A DNA stretch of 64,000 nucleotides, from assembly GCF_014212355.1 (NCBI RefSeq), contig NZ_JACKXD010000001.1:581143-645142 (forward strand), given 5' to 3'. How positions within the stretch are numbered: position 1 is the first letter of the stretch; the number at the start of each line of letters is the position of its first letter. This stretch comes from Halobellus ruber (lineage in GTDB: Archaea; Halobacteriota; Halobacteria; Halobacteriales; Haloferacaceae). The notes below the pieces were generated by a model. It did no database searches and was not told the origin of the DNA. It saw only the letters and a list, made by a program, of their open reading frames with translations. This document shows positions 7,923 to 17,398 of this stretch, piece after piece. The position numbers and the translations under genes were made by a program.

Positions 7923-9589
7923 GCCTCGAAGAGCCGACCCCCGACGACGGCGCCGTCGAGACCCTCCCGACCGGCGGCGACGAGATCGCCGACCTGCTCG
8001 GCGACCTCGTCGTCGGCCGCGAGGAGCACCTCAACGCCCCCGGGTTCGTGATCCGCCCCGACGACGTCCAGGAGACGCTCCGGCGCCTCCGCGACGAGGC
8101 GGGCTTCGATCACCTCTCGTGTGTCACCGCCGAGGAGCGCGAGGACCGCTACGAGTCGATCTACCACCTCACCAGCTTCGACGACCGACAGCGCGAAGCC
8201 AGCGTGGTCGTCCCGACGCCGAAGTCCGACCCGACGAGTCAGACGGCAGAACCCGTCTTCCGGACGGCCGACTGGCACGAGCGGGAGGCGTACGACCTGA
8301 TCGGGATCGACTACGAGGGACACCCCGACCTGCGTCGGATCCTGCTGCCCGACACCTGGCAGGGCCACCCGCTCTCGCAGAACTACGATCAGGACCGGCC
8401 GCAGATCGTGACCCTCAAAGAGTGGGAGAACCCGCTGGCCGACGACCACCGTGAGGAGGAAGGGGACACGATGTACATCAACATCGGCCCGCACCACCCC
8501 GCGACCCACGGCGTGCTCCACGTCAAGACCGTCCTCGACGGCGAGCAGGTCGTCGACGTGGATCCCGACATCGGCTACCTCCACCGGTGTGAGGAGCAGA
8601 TGTGTCAGACCAAGACCTACCGGCACCAGATCATGCCGTACCCCGACCGGTGGGACTACGCCTCCTCCGGCCTCCTCAACGAGTGGGCCTACGCCCGCGC
8701 GGCGGAGGACCTCAACGACATCGACGTTCCGGAGTACGCCCAGGTCATCCGGACGATGGGTGCGGAACTCTGCCGCATCTGCTCGCATATGCTCGCGGTC
8801 GGGACGTTCGCCTTGGACGTCTACGGCGACTTCACCGCAATCTTCATGTACGCGATGCGGGATCGCGAGAAGGTCCAGAACATCTTAGAGGAGCTCACCG
8901 GCCAGCGGATGATGTTCAACTACTTCCGGTTGGGCGGCGTCGTGTGGGACCTGCCCGAACCCCGCGAGGAGTTCTTCGAGATGATCCGGGACTTCCTCGA
9001 CGACCTGCCGGAGGCCTTAGAGGAGTACCACGACCTCATCACCACGAACGAGATCCTCCAGTCGCGGACGATCGATACCGGCGTGCTGCCGCCGGAGGTC
9101 GCGAAGTCCTACGGCGCGACCGGCCCGGTCGCCCGCGGGTCGGGGATCGACTACGACCTCCGCCGGGACGACCCCTACGGCTACTACGACGAACTCGAAT
9201 GGGACGTCGTCACCGAGGACGGCTGCGACAACTTCAGCCGGCTGCTCGTCCGGCTCCGGGAGGTCGAGGAGTCCGCGAAGATCATCGAGCAGTGTGTGGA
9301 CCTGCTCGAAGACTGGCCCGAAGAGGAACGGACGATCCAGTCGAACGTCCCGCGCACGCTGCGCCCCGACGACGACGCGGAGATCTACCGCGCCGTCGAG
9401 GCCGCGAAGGGCGAACTCGGCATCTACATCCGCGCGGACGGCACCGAGGAGCCCGGCCGGTTCAAGATCCGAAGTCCGTGTTTCTCGAACCTCCAGACCC
9501 TCCCCGAAATGAGTAACGGGGAGTACATCCCCGATATGGTCGCGTCGCTGGGCAGCCTCGACATCGTGCTCGGCGAGGTGGATCGCTGA
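7919..9589 (+). CDS. nuoCD: NADH-quinone oxidoreductase fused subunit C/D homologue
   Basis: One 556-residue polypeptide joins the 30-kDa (NuoC) and 49-kDa (NuoD) subunits. The NuoC part (about residues 50-180) includes TADWHEREAYDLIGIDYEGH. The NuoD part begins at about 185 with NIGPHHPATHGVLH and carries IGYLHRCEEQM and ELCRICSHMLAVG. A GTG also exists at 7910, but GGAGGTG at 7906-7912 is a near-ideal ribosome binding site that places the start at the GTG at 7919. The fusion is normal for haloarchaea. It forms the quinone-reducing module with NuoB and NuoI. Its stop overlaps the nuoH ATG. Confidence 0.93.
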   Translation: MSLEEPTPDDGAVETLPTGGDEIADLLGDLVVGREEHLNAPGFVIRPDDVQETLRRLRDEAGFDHLSCVTAEEREDRYESIYHLTSFDDRQREASVVVPTPKSDPTSQTAEPVFRTADWHEREAYDLIGIDYEGHPDLRRILLPDTWQGHPLSQNYDQDRPQIVTLKEWENPLADDHREEEGDTMYINIGPHHPATHGVLHVKTVLDGEQVVDVDPDIGYLHRCEEQMCQTKTYRHQIMPYPDRWDYASSGLLNEWAYARAAEDLNDIDVPEYAQVIRTMGAELCRICSHMLAVGTFALDVYGDFTAIFMYAMRDREKVQNILEELTGQRMMFNYFRLGGVVWDLPEPREEFFEMIRDFLDDLPEALEEYHDLITTNEILQSRTIDTGVLPPEVAKSYGATGPVARGSGIDYDLRRDDPYGYYDELEWDVVTEDGCDNFSRLLVRLREVEESAKIIEQCVDLLEDWPEEERTIQSNVPRTLRPDDDAEIYRAVEAAKGELGIYIRADGTEEPGRFKIRSPCFSNLQTLPEMSNGEYIPDMVASLGSLDIVLGEVDR

Positions 9590-10647
9590 TGGGCCCGCTC
9601 CAGTCGCAGGTGTTGCTCCCCGAGCGAATCGCCGGGCTGCTGGGGCTCTCCGGCACCGTCGGGCAGATCGTCGGCGGCCTGATCGGCGCGTTCATCATCG
9701 CGAACCTGCTCTTGGTCCAGACGGCGGTCGCCGGCCCGTGGGCCAAACGGAAGATCACCGCCGCGTTCACCGACCGGATCGCGGTCAACCGCGTCGGGCC
9801 GTTCGGGCTGTTCGTGATCGTCGCCGACGCGGTCCGGCTGCTCTCGAAGGAGCTCGTGATCCCGCAAGGCGTCGACCGCCCGGCGTACGACCTCGGGCCG
9901 CTTCTGGTGCCGTTCTCGGCGCTGCTCGGCTTTGCGGTCATCCCGATGGGCAACGGGATCCACCTCGCGGATCCGGAGACCGGGCTGGTGTTCGCGTTCG
10001 CCGCGTCGTCGATCGCCTCCCTGGGACTGGTGATGATGGGGTACGCGTCGAACAACAAGTACTCGCTTCTGGGCGGCCTCCGGGCGATCGCGTCGAACAT
10101 CGCCTACGAGATCCCGCTTATCATCACCGCGGCGTCGGTGATCATCTTCACCGGGTCGTTGCAGATGAGCGAGATCGTCGCCCAGCAGACCGAGCCGCTG
10201 CTGGTGCTGGGTGGCGTCACGATCCCGCAGTGGTTCGCGTTCGTCAACCCCTTTGCCTTTGCGCTGTTCGTGATCGCGAACCTCGCGGAGGTCGGCCGCA
10301 ACCCCTTTGACGTGCCCGAGGCCCCGACCGAGATCGTTGCGGGCTATCAGACCGAGTACTCCTCGGTGTACTTCGTGTTGATCTACCTCGGGGAGTTCAT
10401 CCACATCTTCCTCGGCGGCGCCCTGGCGGCCACGCTGTTCCTCGGCGGACCCGCCGGGCCGTTCCTGCCCGGCTTCGTCTGGTTCACGATCAAGATCTGG
10501 GCGTTCTACCTGTTCACCCAGTGGGCGCGGTCGGCGGTGCCGCGCATCCGCGTCGATCAGTTCCTCGACGTCGGGTGGAAGGGGATGCTCGTGCTCTCCT
10601 TCGCGAACCTGGTGCTCACGGCCGTAATCGTGGGAGTGATAGCATGA
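9589..10647 (+). CDS. nuoH: NADH-quinone oxidoreductase subunit H homologue
   Basis: This 352-residue polytopic membrane subunit joins the peripheral and membrane arms and lines the quinone tunnel. Recognisable parts are DRIAVNRVGPFGLFVIVADAVRLLSKE near residues 60-90, YEIPLIITAASVI, and EVGRNPFDVPEAPTEIVAGYQTEY, the acidic conserved loop. The start overlaps the nuoCD stop (TGATG) and the stop overlaps the nuoI ATG by 4 nt. Confidence 0.95.
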   Translation: MGPLQSQVLLPERIAGLLGLSGTVGQIVGGLIGAFIIANLLLVQTAVAGPWAKRKITAAFTDRIAVNRVGPFGLFVIVADAVRLLSKELVIPQGVDRPAYDLGPLLVPFSALLGFAVIPMGNGIHLADPETGLVFAFAASSIASLGLVMMGYASNNKYSLLGGLRAIASNIAYEIPLIITAASVIIFTGSLQMSEIVAQQTEPLLVLGGVTIPQWFAFVNPFAFALFVIANLAEVGRNPFDVPEAPTEIVAGYQTEYSSVYFVLIYLGEFIHIFLGGALAATLFLGGPAGPFLPGFVWFTIKIWAFYLFTQWARSAVPRIRVDQFLDVGWKGMLVLSFANLVLTAVIVGVIA

Positions 10648-11105
10648 TCGGCGTACTCAAATCGATGGCAACGACGATGAAACACGCATTGGACGGGGAG
10701 ACGTTCACGGTGGAGTATCCGGACGTCGCCCCCGAAGTCAGCCCCCGGTTCCGCGGGGTCCACAAGTTCAGCCAGGAGCGGTGCATCTGGTGTCGGCAGT
10801 GCGAGAACGTCTGTCCCAACGACACGATCCAGATCGTCCAGGACGACAAGCGGAACGGCGAGCAGTACAACCTCCACATCGGGCAGTGCATCTACTGCCG
10901 GCTGTGCGAGGAGGTGTGTCCGGTCGACGCCATCCTGCTCACCCAGAACTTCGAGTTCGTGGCCGACACCAAAGACGACTTCGTGTACAACAAAGAACAG
11001 TTGAAGAACGTCCCCTGGTACAAGGACATCGACCCGCTCAACTCCAGAGAGCCCGACCGCGACGCGTGGATCGGCGAGGGGACGGGCGAGGTCGACTACC
11101 AGTAG
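10644..11105 (+). CDS. nuoI: NADH-quinone oxidoreductase subunit I homologue (2x[4Fe-4S])
   Basis: This 153-residue ferredoxin-type subunit has the two binding motifs CIWCRQCENVCP and CIYCRLCEEVCP, which hold clusters N6a and N6b that feed electrons to NuoB. The start at 10644 lies in the nuoH stop overlap. With no nuoE, F or G homologues in the operon, electrons must enter through another partner. In relatives the donor is not settled; reduced ferredoxin is a candidate. About 157 bp without a gene follow before nuoJ. Confidence 0.95.
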   Translation: MIGVLKSMATTMKHALDGETFTVEYPDVAPEVSPRFRGVHKFSQERCIWCRQCENVCPNDTIQIVQDDKRNGEQYNLHIGQCIYCRLCEEVCPVDAILLTQNFEFVADTKDDFVYNKEQLKNVPWYKDIDPLNSREPDRDAWIGEGTGEVDYQ

Positions 11106-11262
11106 CAGGCGCGGCCCGCCCGCGCCTCACGATCACACGACGGCGGTGACGGTGCACGGGATCGGCCGCCGATAACGCCGGGTTCGGCCCCGCTACGGGC
11201 GTGACCGCCCGCTCGGGGACTTCTCGAAATCTTCAAAGGGGTTCCTGAAGGAGACACATACA

Positions 11263-11523
11263 ATGGTGTACGAGACTATCGCGTTCGCGCTGTTCGCCCT
11301 CGTGACTGTGGGCTGCAGCCTCGGCGTCGTCCTCGTGCGGGACATCTGGCACTCCGCACTCCTGCTCGGGGGGGCGCTGTTGAGCGTCGCGGTGCACTAC
11401 GTGATGTTACAGGCGGAGTTCCTCGCCGCGATGCAGATCCTCGTGTACGTCGGGGGGGTCCTCATCCTGATCACGTTCGCCGTGATGCTGACGCGGACTC
11501 AACCCGAGGTGAGTAGCGCATGA
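11263..11523 (+). CDS. nuoJ1: NADH-quinone oxidoreductase subunit J homologue, N-terminal part
   Basis: This 86-residue membrane protein corresponds to the first three helices of NuoJ (ETIAFALFALVTVGCSLGVV, ILVYVGGVLILITFAVML). Haloarchaea commonly split NuoJ into two genes, and the next gene supplies the second half. An AAGGAGA ribosome binding site lies about 8 bases before the ATG. A fresh translational start after a gap of about 157 bp suggests an internal ribosome entry or minor promoter. It overlaps the next gene by 4 nt. Confidence 0.9.
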   Translation: MVYETIAFALFALVTVGCSLGVVLVRDIWHSALLLGGALLSVAVHYVMLQAEFLAAMQILVYVGGVLILITFAVMLTRTQPEVSSA

Positions 11524-11873
11524 CAACCAAGCCCGAACTCAACCTGGGCTCGCACCTGCTGCCCGGGCTCGCGGCCGCCGCCCTGTTCGCGGTGATGGCG
11601 GCGACAATCCTGTCGGCGTCGTTCCCGGAGCCACAGGGGTTCCCGGAGGGCGCGAACATTACCGCCAGCATCGGCTACGCGATGTTCAACCTCGACCTCG
11701 GCGACGTCCCCGGCGAGAGCTTCCTGGTCGCGTTCCTCGTGATCGCCGTCACCCTCGACGTGGCGCTCGACGGCGCGGTCCACCTCGCGACGCGGGAGAC
11801 CGACGAGGGCCGGACGCTGCTCACAGACGGCGGGCGGGAACTCAAACGCACCCTCTTCGGGGGTGACGACTGA
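11520..11873 (+). CDS. nuoJ2: NADH-quinone oxidoreductase subunit J homologue, C-terminal part
   Basis: This 117-residue protein has hydrophobic segments near residues 11-35 and 60-85 separated by a short external loop ([21 protein letters not shown]). Its position between nuoJ1 and nuoK, overlapping both, and its fit to the missing C-terminal NuoJ helices support the call. Sequence conservation is low, so the assignment rests mainly on operon context. Confidence 0.8.
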   Translation: MTTKPELNLGSHLLPGLAAAALFAVMAATILSASFPEPQGFPEGANITASIGYAMFNLDLGDVPGESFLVAFLVIAVTLDVALDGAVHLATRETDEGRTLLTDGGRELKRTLFGGDD

Positions 11874-12175
11874 TGGTCCCGCCGGAGTACTACCTGCTCC
11901 TGTCGGCGGCGGTGTTCTGTATCGGGCTGTTCGGGATCCTGACCCGCCGGAACGCCCTGTTGTTCCTGATGTCAGTCGAGCTAATGCTGAACGCCGCGAA
12001 CATCAACCTCGTGGCGTTCTCGCTCGTGTGGGGGAACGTCACCGGCCAGACCTTCGGGCTGTTCACGATGGCGCTCGCGGCCGCGGAGGTCGCGATCGGG
12101 ATCGGGATCATCCTGGTACTGTACCGCAACTTCGACGGCGTCGACGTCACCGACGCGACGACGATGAGGTGGTAA
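11873..12175 (+). CDS. nuoK: NADH-quinone oxidoreductase subunit K homologue
   Basis: This 100-residue protein has three membrane helices with the NuoK signature [18 protein letters not shown] and the second conserved glutamate in [20 protein letters not shown]. Both glutamates are part of the proton path in complex I. The start overlaps the previous stop by one base. Confidence 0.95.
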   Translation: MVPPEYYLLLSAAVFCIGLFGILTRRNALLFLMSVELMLNAANINLVAFSLVWGNVTGQTFGLFTMALAAAEVAIGIGIILVLYRNFDGVDVTDATTMRW

Positions 12176-12176
12176 G

Positions 12177-14195
12177 ATGGTGGGAATCTTCGACTTCGCG
12201 CCCGCGATCGTCCTCCTGCCGTTCGTCTCGTTTCTGGTCGCCCTGGCAGTCGGCGACAACCTGCCGAAGGGCGGTGCCCTCGCGGGGATCGCCGCGACCG
12301 CCGGCTCTCTCGTCTTGGCGATCGGGACGGTCCTCGCCGTCGCCGGCGGGCGGACCTACGACGCGACCATCTACACCTGGGCCGAGGGGCTCGAGGCGGT
12401 CGACCTCACCTTCGGCGTCCTGATCGACCCGCTGTCGGCTTTGATGCTACTCATCGTGACGCTCGTCGCCTTCCTGGTCCACGTCTTCAGCCTCGGCTAC
12501 ATGAACGACGAGGACGAGACGGGGCTGCCGCGGTACTACGCCGGCCTCGGACTCTTCACCGCGTCGATGCTCGGGTTCGTCGTCGCCGACAACCTGCTGA
12601 TGGCGTTCATGTTCTTCGAGCTCGTCGGCCTCTGTTCGTATCTCCTGATCGGCTTCCACTTCCGGGAGCCGGGCCCGCCGAGCGCGGCGAAGAAGGCGTT
12701 CCTCGTGACCCGGTTCGGCGACTACTTCTTTCTCGTCGGCGTCGTCGCCGTCTTCGGGACGTTCGGCACGGCGGCGTTCGTCGGCAGCGAGTCGTTCCCC
12801 GCACTCGCGGAGGCGGCGCTTCGCGGCGAGACGACGGTGAACACGTTCGGGTTCGCCCCGCAGACGTGGTTCACGATCGTCGGCCTCCTGATCCTGGGGG
12901 GCGTGATCGGCAAGTCCGCGCAGTACCCGCTGCACACCTGGCTGCCCGACGCGATGGAGGGCCCGACGCCGGTGTCGGCGCTCATCCACGCCGCGACGAT
13001 GGTCGCCGCCGGCGTCTACCTCGTCGCCCGGATGTACGGGTTCTACGCGATCTCGCCGACCGCGCTGGCGATCATCGCGTTCGTCGGCGGGTTCACCGCC
13101 CTCTTTGCGGCGACGATGGGGCTGGTCAAACGCGAGATCAAGCAGGTGTTGGCGTACTCGACGATCTCCCAATACGGGTATATGATGCTCGCGCTGGGTG
13201 GCGGCGGCTACATCGCTGCGACCTTCCACCTGATGACCCACGCGTTCTTCAAGGCGCTCCTGTTCCTGGGTGCCGGTTCGGTCATCATCGCGATGCACCA
13301 CAACGAGGATATGTGGGATATGGGCGGATTGAAGTCGGAGATGCCCGTCACCTACTACACCTTCCTGTCGGGTTCGTTGGCGCTCGCGGGGATCTTCCCC
13401 TTTGCCGGCTTCTGGTCGAAGGACGAGGTGCTCTACGAGACCCTGCTCCACGGCCTCGACGGCGACCCGATCCTGCTTGCGGCGTACGCGATGGGGCTCG
13501 TGGCGGTGTTCTTCACCGGCCTCTACACCTTCCGGATGGTCTTCCTGACCTTCCACGGCGACGCCCGGTCCGGGACTGCCGAGGACCCACACGGCGTGCG
13601 GTGGAACGTGAAGCTCCCGCTCGTCGTGCTCGGGGTGCTCGCCGCAGTCGCCGGGTTCGTGAATATGGTACCAGTCAAGAAGGTGACGGGGTTGGAGATC
13701 GACTACCTCCACAAGTGGCTCGAACACGGCTACGCGGGCCTGACGGTCGAACACTACAGCACGTTGCTGCACGACTTCCCGCACTACGGCTCGGCGGGGC
13801 TGGAACTCAGCCCGCTGGGCCCGGGTGCGGTGTCGCTCGGGCTCGCCCTGGCCGGCGCCTTCGTGGCTCACCGGCTGTACAACGTGCCCGAACCGGTCGA
13901 ACACACCGACAAACTCGGTGAGATCAAAACGGTGCTCTACAACAACTACTACCAGGACGAGTATCAGGTCTGGATCGCGAACGGCCTCGCGCGGCCCCTC
14001 GCTCGCGCGGCGAACAAGTTCGACGGCGGCGTCGTCGACGGCGTCGTCAACGGCGTCTCGGGCGTCAGCCTCTTTTCGGGCGACCGGATCCGCCGGATCC
14101 AGACGGGCGTGGTGAGTAACTATGCCGTTCTCCTCACGCTCGGGCTGACCGCGCTGATCCTGGCGTTCGGCCTCCTCGGGGGGTGGTTCGTGTGA
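12177..14195 (+). CDS. nuoL: NADH-quinone oxidoreductase subunit L homologue
   Basis: This is the large antiporter-like proton-pumping subunit (672 residues, many helices). Conserved parts include DPLSALMLLIVTLVAF, FFELVGLCSYLLIGF, SAQYPLHTWLPDAMEGPTPV with the key lysine region, and LIHAATMVAAGVYL. After the antiporter core there is a C-terminal extension of about 170 residues that ends in a final helix, as expected for the lateral arm of NuoL. It overlaps nuoM by 4 nt. Confidence 0.95.
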   Translation: MVGIFDFAPAIVLLPFVSFLVALAVGDNLPKGGALAGIAATAGSLVLAIGTVLAVAGGRTYDATIYTWAEGLEAVDLTFGVLIDPLSALMLLIVTLVAFLVHVFSLGYMNDEDETGLPRYYAGLGLFTASMLGFVVADNLLMAFMFFELVGLCSYLLIGFHFREPGPPSAAKKAFLVTRFGDYFFLVGVVAVFGTFGTAAFVGSESFPALAEAALRGETTVNTFGFAPQTWFTIVGLLILGGVIGKSAQYPLHTWLPDAMEGPTPVSALIHAATMVAAGVYLVARMYGFYAISPTALAIIAFVGGFTALFAATMGLVKREIKQVLAYSTISQYGYMMLALGGGGYIAATFHLMTHAFFKALLFLGAGSVIIAMHHNEDMWDMGGLKSEMPVTYYTFLSGSLALAGIFPFAGFWSKDEVLYETLLHGLDGDPILLAAYAMGLVAVFFTGLYTFRMVFLTFHGDARSGTAEDPHGVRWNVKLPLVVLGVLAAVAGFVNMVPVKKVTGLEIDYLHKWLEHGYAGLTVEHYSTLLHDFPHYGSAGLELSPLGPGAVSLGLALAGAFVAHRLYNVPEPVEHTDKLGEIKTVLYNNYYQDEYQVWIANGLARPLARAANKFDGGVVDGVVNGVSGVSLFSGDRIRRIQTGVVSNYAVLLTLGLTALILAFGLLGGWFV

Positions 14196-15718
14196 TCATC
14201 GAAGCCCTCATCGCGGTCACGTTCCTCTCGGCGCTGGTCGTCTTCGTCGCGCCCGACGCCTACGCGGCCAAGCTGGCGGCGGCGCTTTCGGTCCTCCCGA
14301 TCGTCGGAAGCCTCCGGATGTGGGCGGCCTACGACGCCGCCGGCAACGCCCTGCTCGGCGGCGAGATCGCCTTCGAGACCGACTTCGTGTGGCTGACCGT
14401 CGGGGGGCTCGACCTCCACTGGTTCGTCGGCGTCGACGGGATCAGTCTCCCCTTGGTGGTGCTGACGACCGTGCTGACGACGCTCGCGATCGTGAGCGCG
14501 TGGACGCCCATTTCCGACCGAGAGTCGCAGTTCTACGGGCTGATGTTGCTTATGGAGGCGAACCTGCTGGGGGTGTTCACCGCGCTTGACTTCTTCGCGT
14601 GGTTCGTCTTCTGGGAGGCGGTGTTGGTGCCGATGTACTTCCTGATCGGGGTGTGGGGCGGGCCGAACCGCCGGTACGCCGCGATCAAGTTCTTCGTCTA
14701 CACCAACATCGCGTCGCTCGTGATGTTCATCGGGTTCATCGCCTTGGTCTTCGGGCTCGGCGACTCGGTGTCGTCGCTGCGGCTGCCGGAGATCGCCCAG
14801 GCGCTGCGGGCGGGGGAACTCGCCGGCTTCGCCGGCCTCGACGCCGCGACCCTGAAGACGGTCGCGTTCGTCGCGGTCTTCATCGGCTTCGCGGTGAAGG
14901 TGCCGGTCGCGCCGCTTCACACCTGGCTGCCCGACGCCCACGTCGAGGCGCCGACGCCGGTGTCGGTGCTTCTCGCGGGCGTCCTCCTGAAGATGGGGAC
15001 CTACGCGCTGCTGCGGTTCAACTTCACGATGATGCCCGACGTCGCGACCGCCCTTGTGGTCCCGATCGCGGGGATCGCGGTGATCAGCGTGATCTACGGC
15101 GCGCTGTTGGCACTTGCTCAAGAGGACCTCAAGCGGATCGTCGCGTACTCGTCGGTGTCGTCGATGGGCTACGTCATCCTCGGGCTGGTCGCGTACACGA
15201 CCTACGGGGTCGGCGGCGCGACGTTCCAGATGATCGCCCACGGCCTCATCTCGGGGCTGATGTTCATGGCGGTCGGCGTGATCTACAACACGACCCACAC
15301 CCGGATGGTGGGCGATATGTCCGGGATCGCCGACCGGATGCCCGTCACCGCCGGGATCTTCGTCGCCGGCGCGTTCGGATATATGGGCCTGCCGCTGATG
15401 GCCGGGTTCGCGGGCGAGTTCTTCATCTTCAAAGGCTCCTTTGCGTCGACGGTCCACTCGGCGATGCCGCTTTTCACCGCCGCGGCGATGTTCGGCATCG
15501 TGATCGTGGCGGGTTATCTCCTCTTTGCGATGCAGCGCACGCTGTTCGGCCCGTTCAGCTTCGACGGCGACTACGACGTCGCCGAGGCGCCGTTCCACGA
15601 CGTCGCGCCGCTTGCGGTGCTACTGCTGCTGACGATCGTACTCGGCGTCGCGCCCGACCTCTTCTTCGGGATGATCCAAGAGGCGGTTAACCCGATCCTC
15701 ACGGGAGGTGGGCTGTGA
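14192..15718 (+). CDS. nuoM: NADH-quinone oxidoreductase subunit M homologue
   Basis: This 508-residue antiporter-like subunit is recognised by VDGISLPLVVLTTVLTTLAI, FFAWFVFWEAVLVPMYFLIG, PVAPLHTWLPDAHVEAPTPV and LAQEDLKRIVAYSSVSSMGY. The GTG at 14192 overlaps the nuoL stop as GTGA and was preferred to the GTG three codons upstream, in line with the overlap habit of this operon. It pumps protons with NuoL and NuoN. Confidence 0.94.
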   Translation: MIIEALIAVTFLSALVVFVAPDAYAAKLAAALSVLPIVGSLRMWAAYDAAGNALLGGEIAFETDFVWLTVGGLDLHWFVGVDGISLPLVVLTTVLTTLAIVSAWTPISDRESQFYGLMLLMEANLLGVFTALDFFAWFVFWEAVLVPMYFLIGVWGGPNRRYAAIKFFVYTNIASLVMFIGFIALVFGLGDSVSSLRLPEIAQALRAGELAGFAGLDAATLKTVAFVAVFIGFAVKVPVAPLHTWLPDAHVEAPTPVSVLLAGVLLKMGTYALLRFNFTMMPDVATALVVPIAGIAVISVIYGALLALAQEDLKRIVAYSSVSSMGYVILGLVAYTTYGVGGATFQMIAHGLISGLMFMAVGVIYNTTHTRMVGDMSGIADRMPVTAGIFVAGAFGYMGLPLMAGFAGEFFIFKGSFASTVHSAMPLFTAAAMFGIVIVAGYLLFAMQRTLFGPFSFDGDYDVAEAPFHDVAPLAVLLLLTIVLGVAPDLFFGMIQEAVNPILTGGGL

Positions 15719-17232
15719 TGTACGAAGCGCTCCTGCTCCAGTCCGAGACGGTCGCCGCCTGGACCGCCCTGCTGCCGGCGATCCTGCTGGCGCTGACCGG
15801 GCTCGTCCTGCTGGGGATCGACACCCTGTGGCCCGAGGAGCCGAGCAACGCGATGCTGGCCGGCGTCGCCGCCGCGGGGTCGCTCCTCTCGTTTGCGGTC
15901 ACCGGCTGGTTCCTGGTCGCCGGCACCGGCCAGGCCCGGACCGGCGGCGCGATCCCGCTGTACGGCGACGCCCTAGTCGTCGACGGGATGAGCCTCTTTT
16001 TCACGCTCATCTTCACCGTCGTCACCGCGATGGTCGCGGTCGCGGCCTACGACTACCTCGAAGAGCAGTCCCACCGCGCGGAGTTCTACTCGCTGACCCT
16101 GTTCGCGGCGACGGGGATGGCGGTTATGGCGACCGCGAACTCGCTTGCGACGGTGTTCATCAGCCTCGAACTCGCATCGTTGCCCTCGTACGCCCTGGTC
16201 GCGTTTCTGAAAACCGACCGCGGGAGCGTCGAGGCCGGGTTGAAGTACTTCCTCATCGGCGCGGTCTCATCTGCCGTACTGGCGTTCGGCATCAGCCTGG
16301 TGTACGCCGTCACGGGGTCGCTCGTGCTCGGTGACGTCGCGGGGGCGATCGGCAACCCCGAGATGGCCGGCGTGCTCGGCTTGGGCGTGCTGATGATCCT
16401 CGGCGGGTTCGCGTTCAAAACCGCGTCGGTGCCGTTCCACTTCTGGGCGCCGGAGGCCTACGAGGGCGCGCCAGCGCCCATCTCGGCGTTCCTCTCGTCG
16501 GCCTCGAAGGCCGCCGGCTTCGCGGTCGCGTTCCGCGTGTTCGTCGAGGCGTTCCCCTTGGGAGCGGTGCCCGCGGGCGTCGACTGGGTGCTCGCGTTCC
16601 AGGTGCTCGCGGTCGTCACGATGACGCTCGGCAACTTCGCGGCGGCGACCCAGGAGAAGGTCAAACGAATGTTAGCGTACTCCTCGATCGGGCACGCGGG
16701 CTACGCGCTGATCGGGTTGGCGGCGCTGACTGCCGGCGGCCCCAACGGGGACGTGCTGGGGGCGTCGATGGCGCATCTCCTGGTCTACGGGTTCATGAAC
16801 ACCGGTGCGTTCCTGTTCATCGCCCTCGTCGAACACTGGGGCGTCGGCCGGACGTTCGAGGACTACAACGGGCTGGCGTCGACCGCCCCGATCGCGGCGG
16901 TCGCGATGACGGTCTTCATGTTCAGCCTCGCGGGTCTGCCGCCGTTCGGCGGGTTCCTCTCGAAGTACGTGCTGTTTTACTCCGCGATCGAGGCGGGGTT
17001 CTGGTGGCTCGCCGCGGTCGGCGCGGTCAACAGCGCGCTGTCTTTGTTCTACTACAGCCGCGTGGTGAAGGCGATGTGGATCGAGACGCCCGCCGCGGAC
17101 TTCGAGATCGAGAGCCGGCCGGTTGGACTCTACGCCGCGGTGCTTTTCGCCGGCGTCGGGACGCTGCTGCTGCTCCCCGGGTTCGGCCCGGTTATCGAGA
17201 CGGCCCAGACCGTCGCCGCGACGCTGTTCTGA
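15718..17232 (+). CDS. nuoN: NADH-quinone oxidoreductase subunit N homologue
   Basis: This is the last gene of the operon. The 504-residue antiporter-like subunit has ELASLPSYALVAFLKTDRGSVEAGLKYFLIGA, the PFHFWAPEAYEGAPAPISAFL lysine-helix region, and VKRMLAYSSIGHAGYALIG. The GGGAGGTG ribosome binding site at 15703-15710 sits at proper distance for the ATG at 15718; an in-frame GTG at 15715 is the alternative. A tRNA gene follows about 90 bp later. Confidence 0.94.
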   Translation: MYEALLLQSETVAAWTALLPAILLALTGLVLLGIDTLWPEEPSNAMLAGVAAAGSLLSFAVTGWFLVAGTGQARTGGAIPLYGDALVVDGMSLFFTLIFTVVTAMVAVAAYDYLEEQSHRAEFYSLTLFAATGMAVMATANSLATVFISLELASLPSYALVAFLKTDRGSVEAGLKYFLIGAVSSAVLAFGISLVYAVTGSLVLGDVAGAIGNPEMAGVLGLGVLMILGGFAFKTASVPFHFWAPEAYEGAPAPISAFLSSASKAAGFAVAFRVFVEAFPLGAVPAGVDWVLAFQVLAVVTMTLGNFAAATQEKVKRMLAYSSIGHAGYALIGLAALTAGGPNGDVLGASMAHLLVYGFMNTGAFLFIALVEHWGVGRTFEDYNGLASTAPIAAVAMTVFMFSLAGLPPFGGFLSKYVLFYSAIEAGFWWLAAVGAVNSALSLFYYSRVVKAMWIETPAADFEIESRPVGLYAAVLFAGVGTLLLLPGFGPVIETAQTVAATLF

Positions 17233-17292
17233 GGGCGTCGGCCGCCTTCCTCGCGACGACGTGACTCCGATGCCCCACCCGAAAGGAAACAC

Positions 17293-17299
17293 ATTTAAT
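17293..17299 (+). promoter_or_regulatory. TATA box of tRNA-Lys
   Basis: The AT-rich ATTTAAT in otherwise GC-rich DNA lies about 27 bases upstream of the first base of the tRNA, the usual archaeal spacing from TATA box to transcription start. Confidence 0.6.
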
Positions 17300-17324
17300 C
17301 GCGCCACCGATACGGACTGGTGGA

Positions 17325-17398
17325 GGGCCGGTAGCTCAGTCCGGCAGAGCGTCTGGCTCTTAACCAGACGGTCGCGCGTTCAAATCGCGTCCGGCCCG
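17325..17398 (+). tRNA. tRNA-Lys (anticodon CTT)
   Basis: The 74-nt sequence folds as a full cloverleaf: acceptor GGGCCGG/CCGGCCC, D arm GCTC..GAGC, anticodon stem TCTGG/CCAGA with loop CTCTTAA (anticodon CTT), T arm GCGCG-TTCAAAT-CGCGT, and discriminator G. CCA is not encoded. No intron is seen. DNA with island character follows directly, so the 3' end is a likely integration site. Confidence 0.97.
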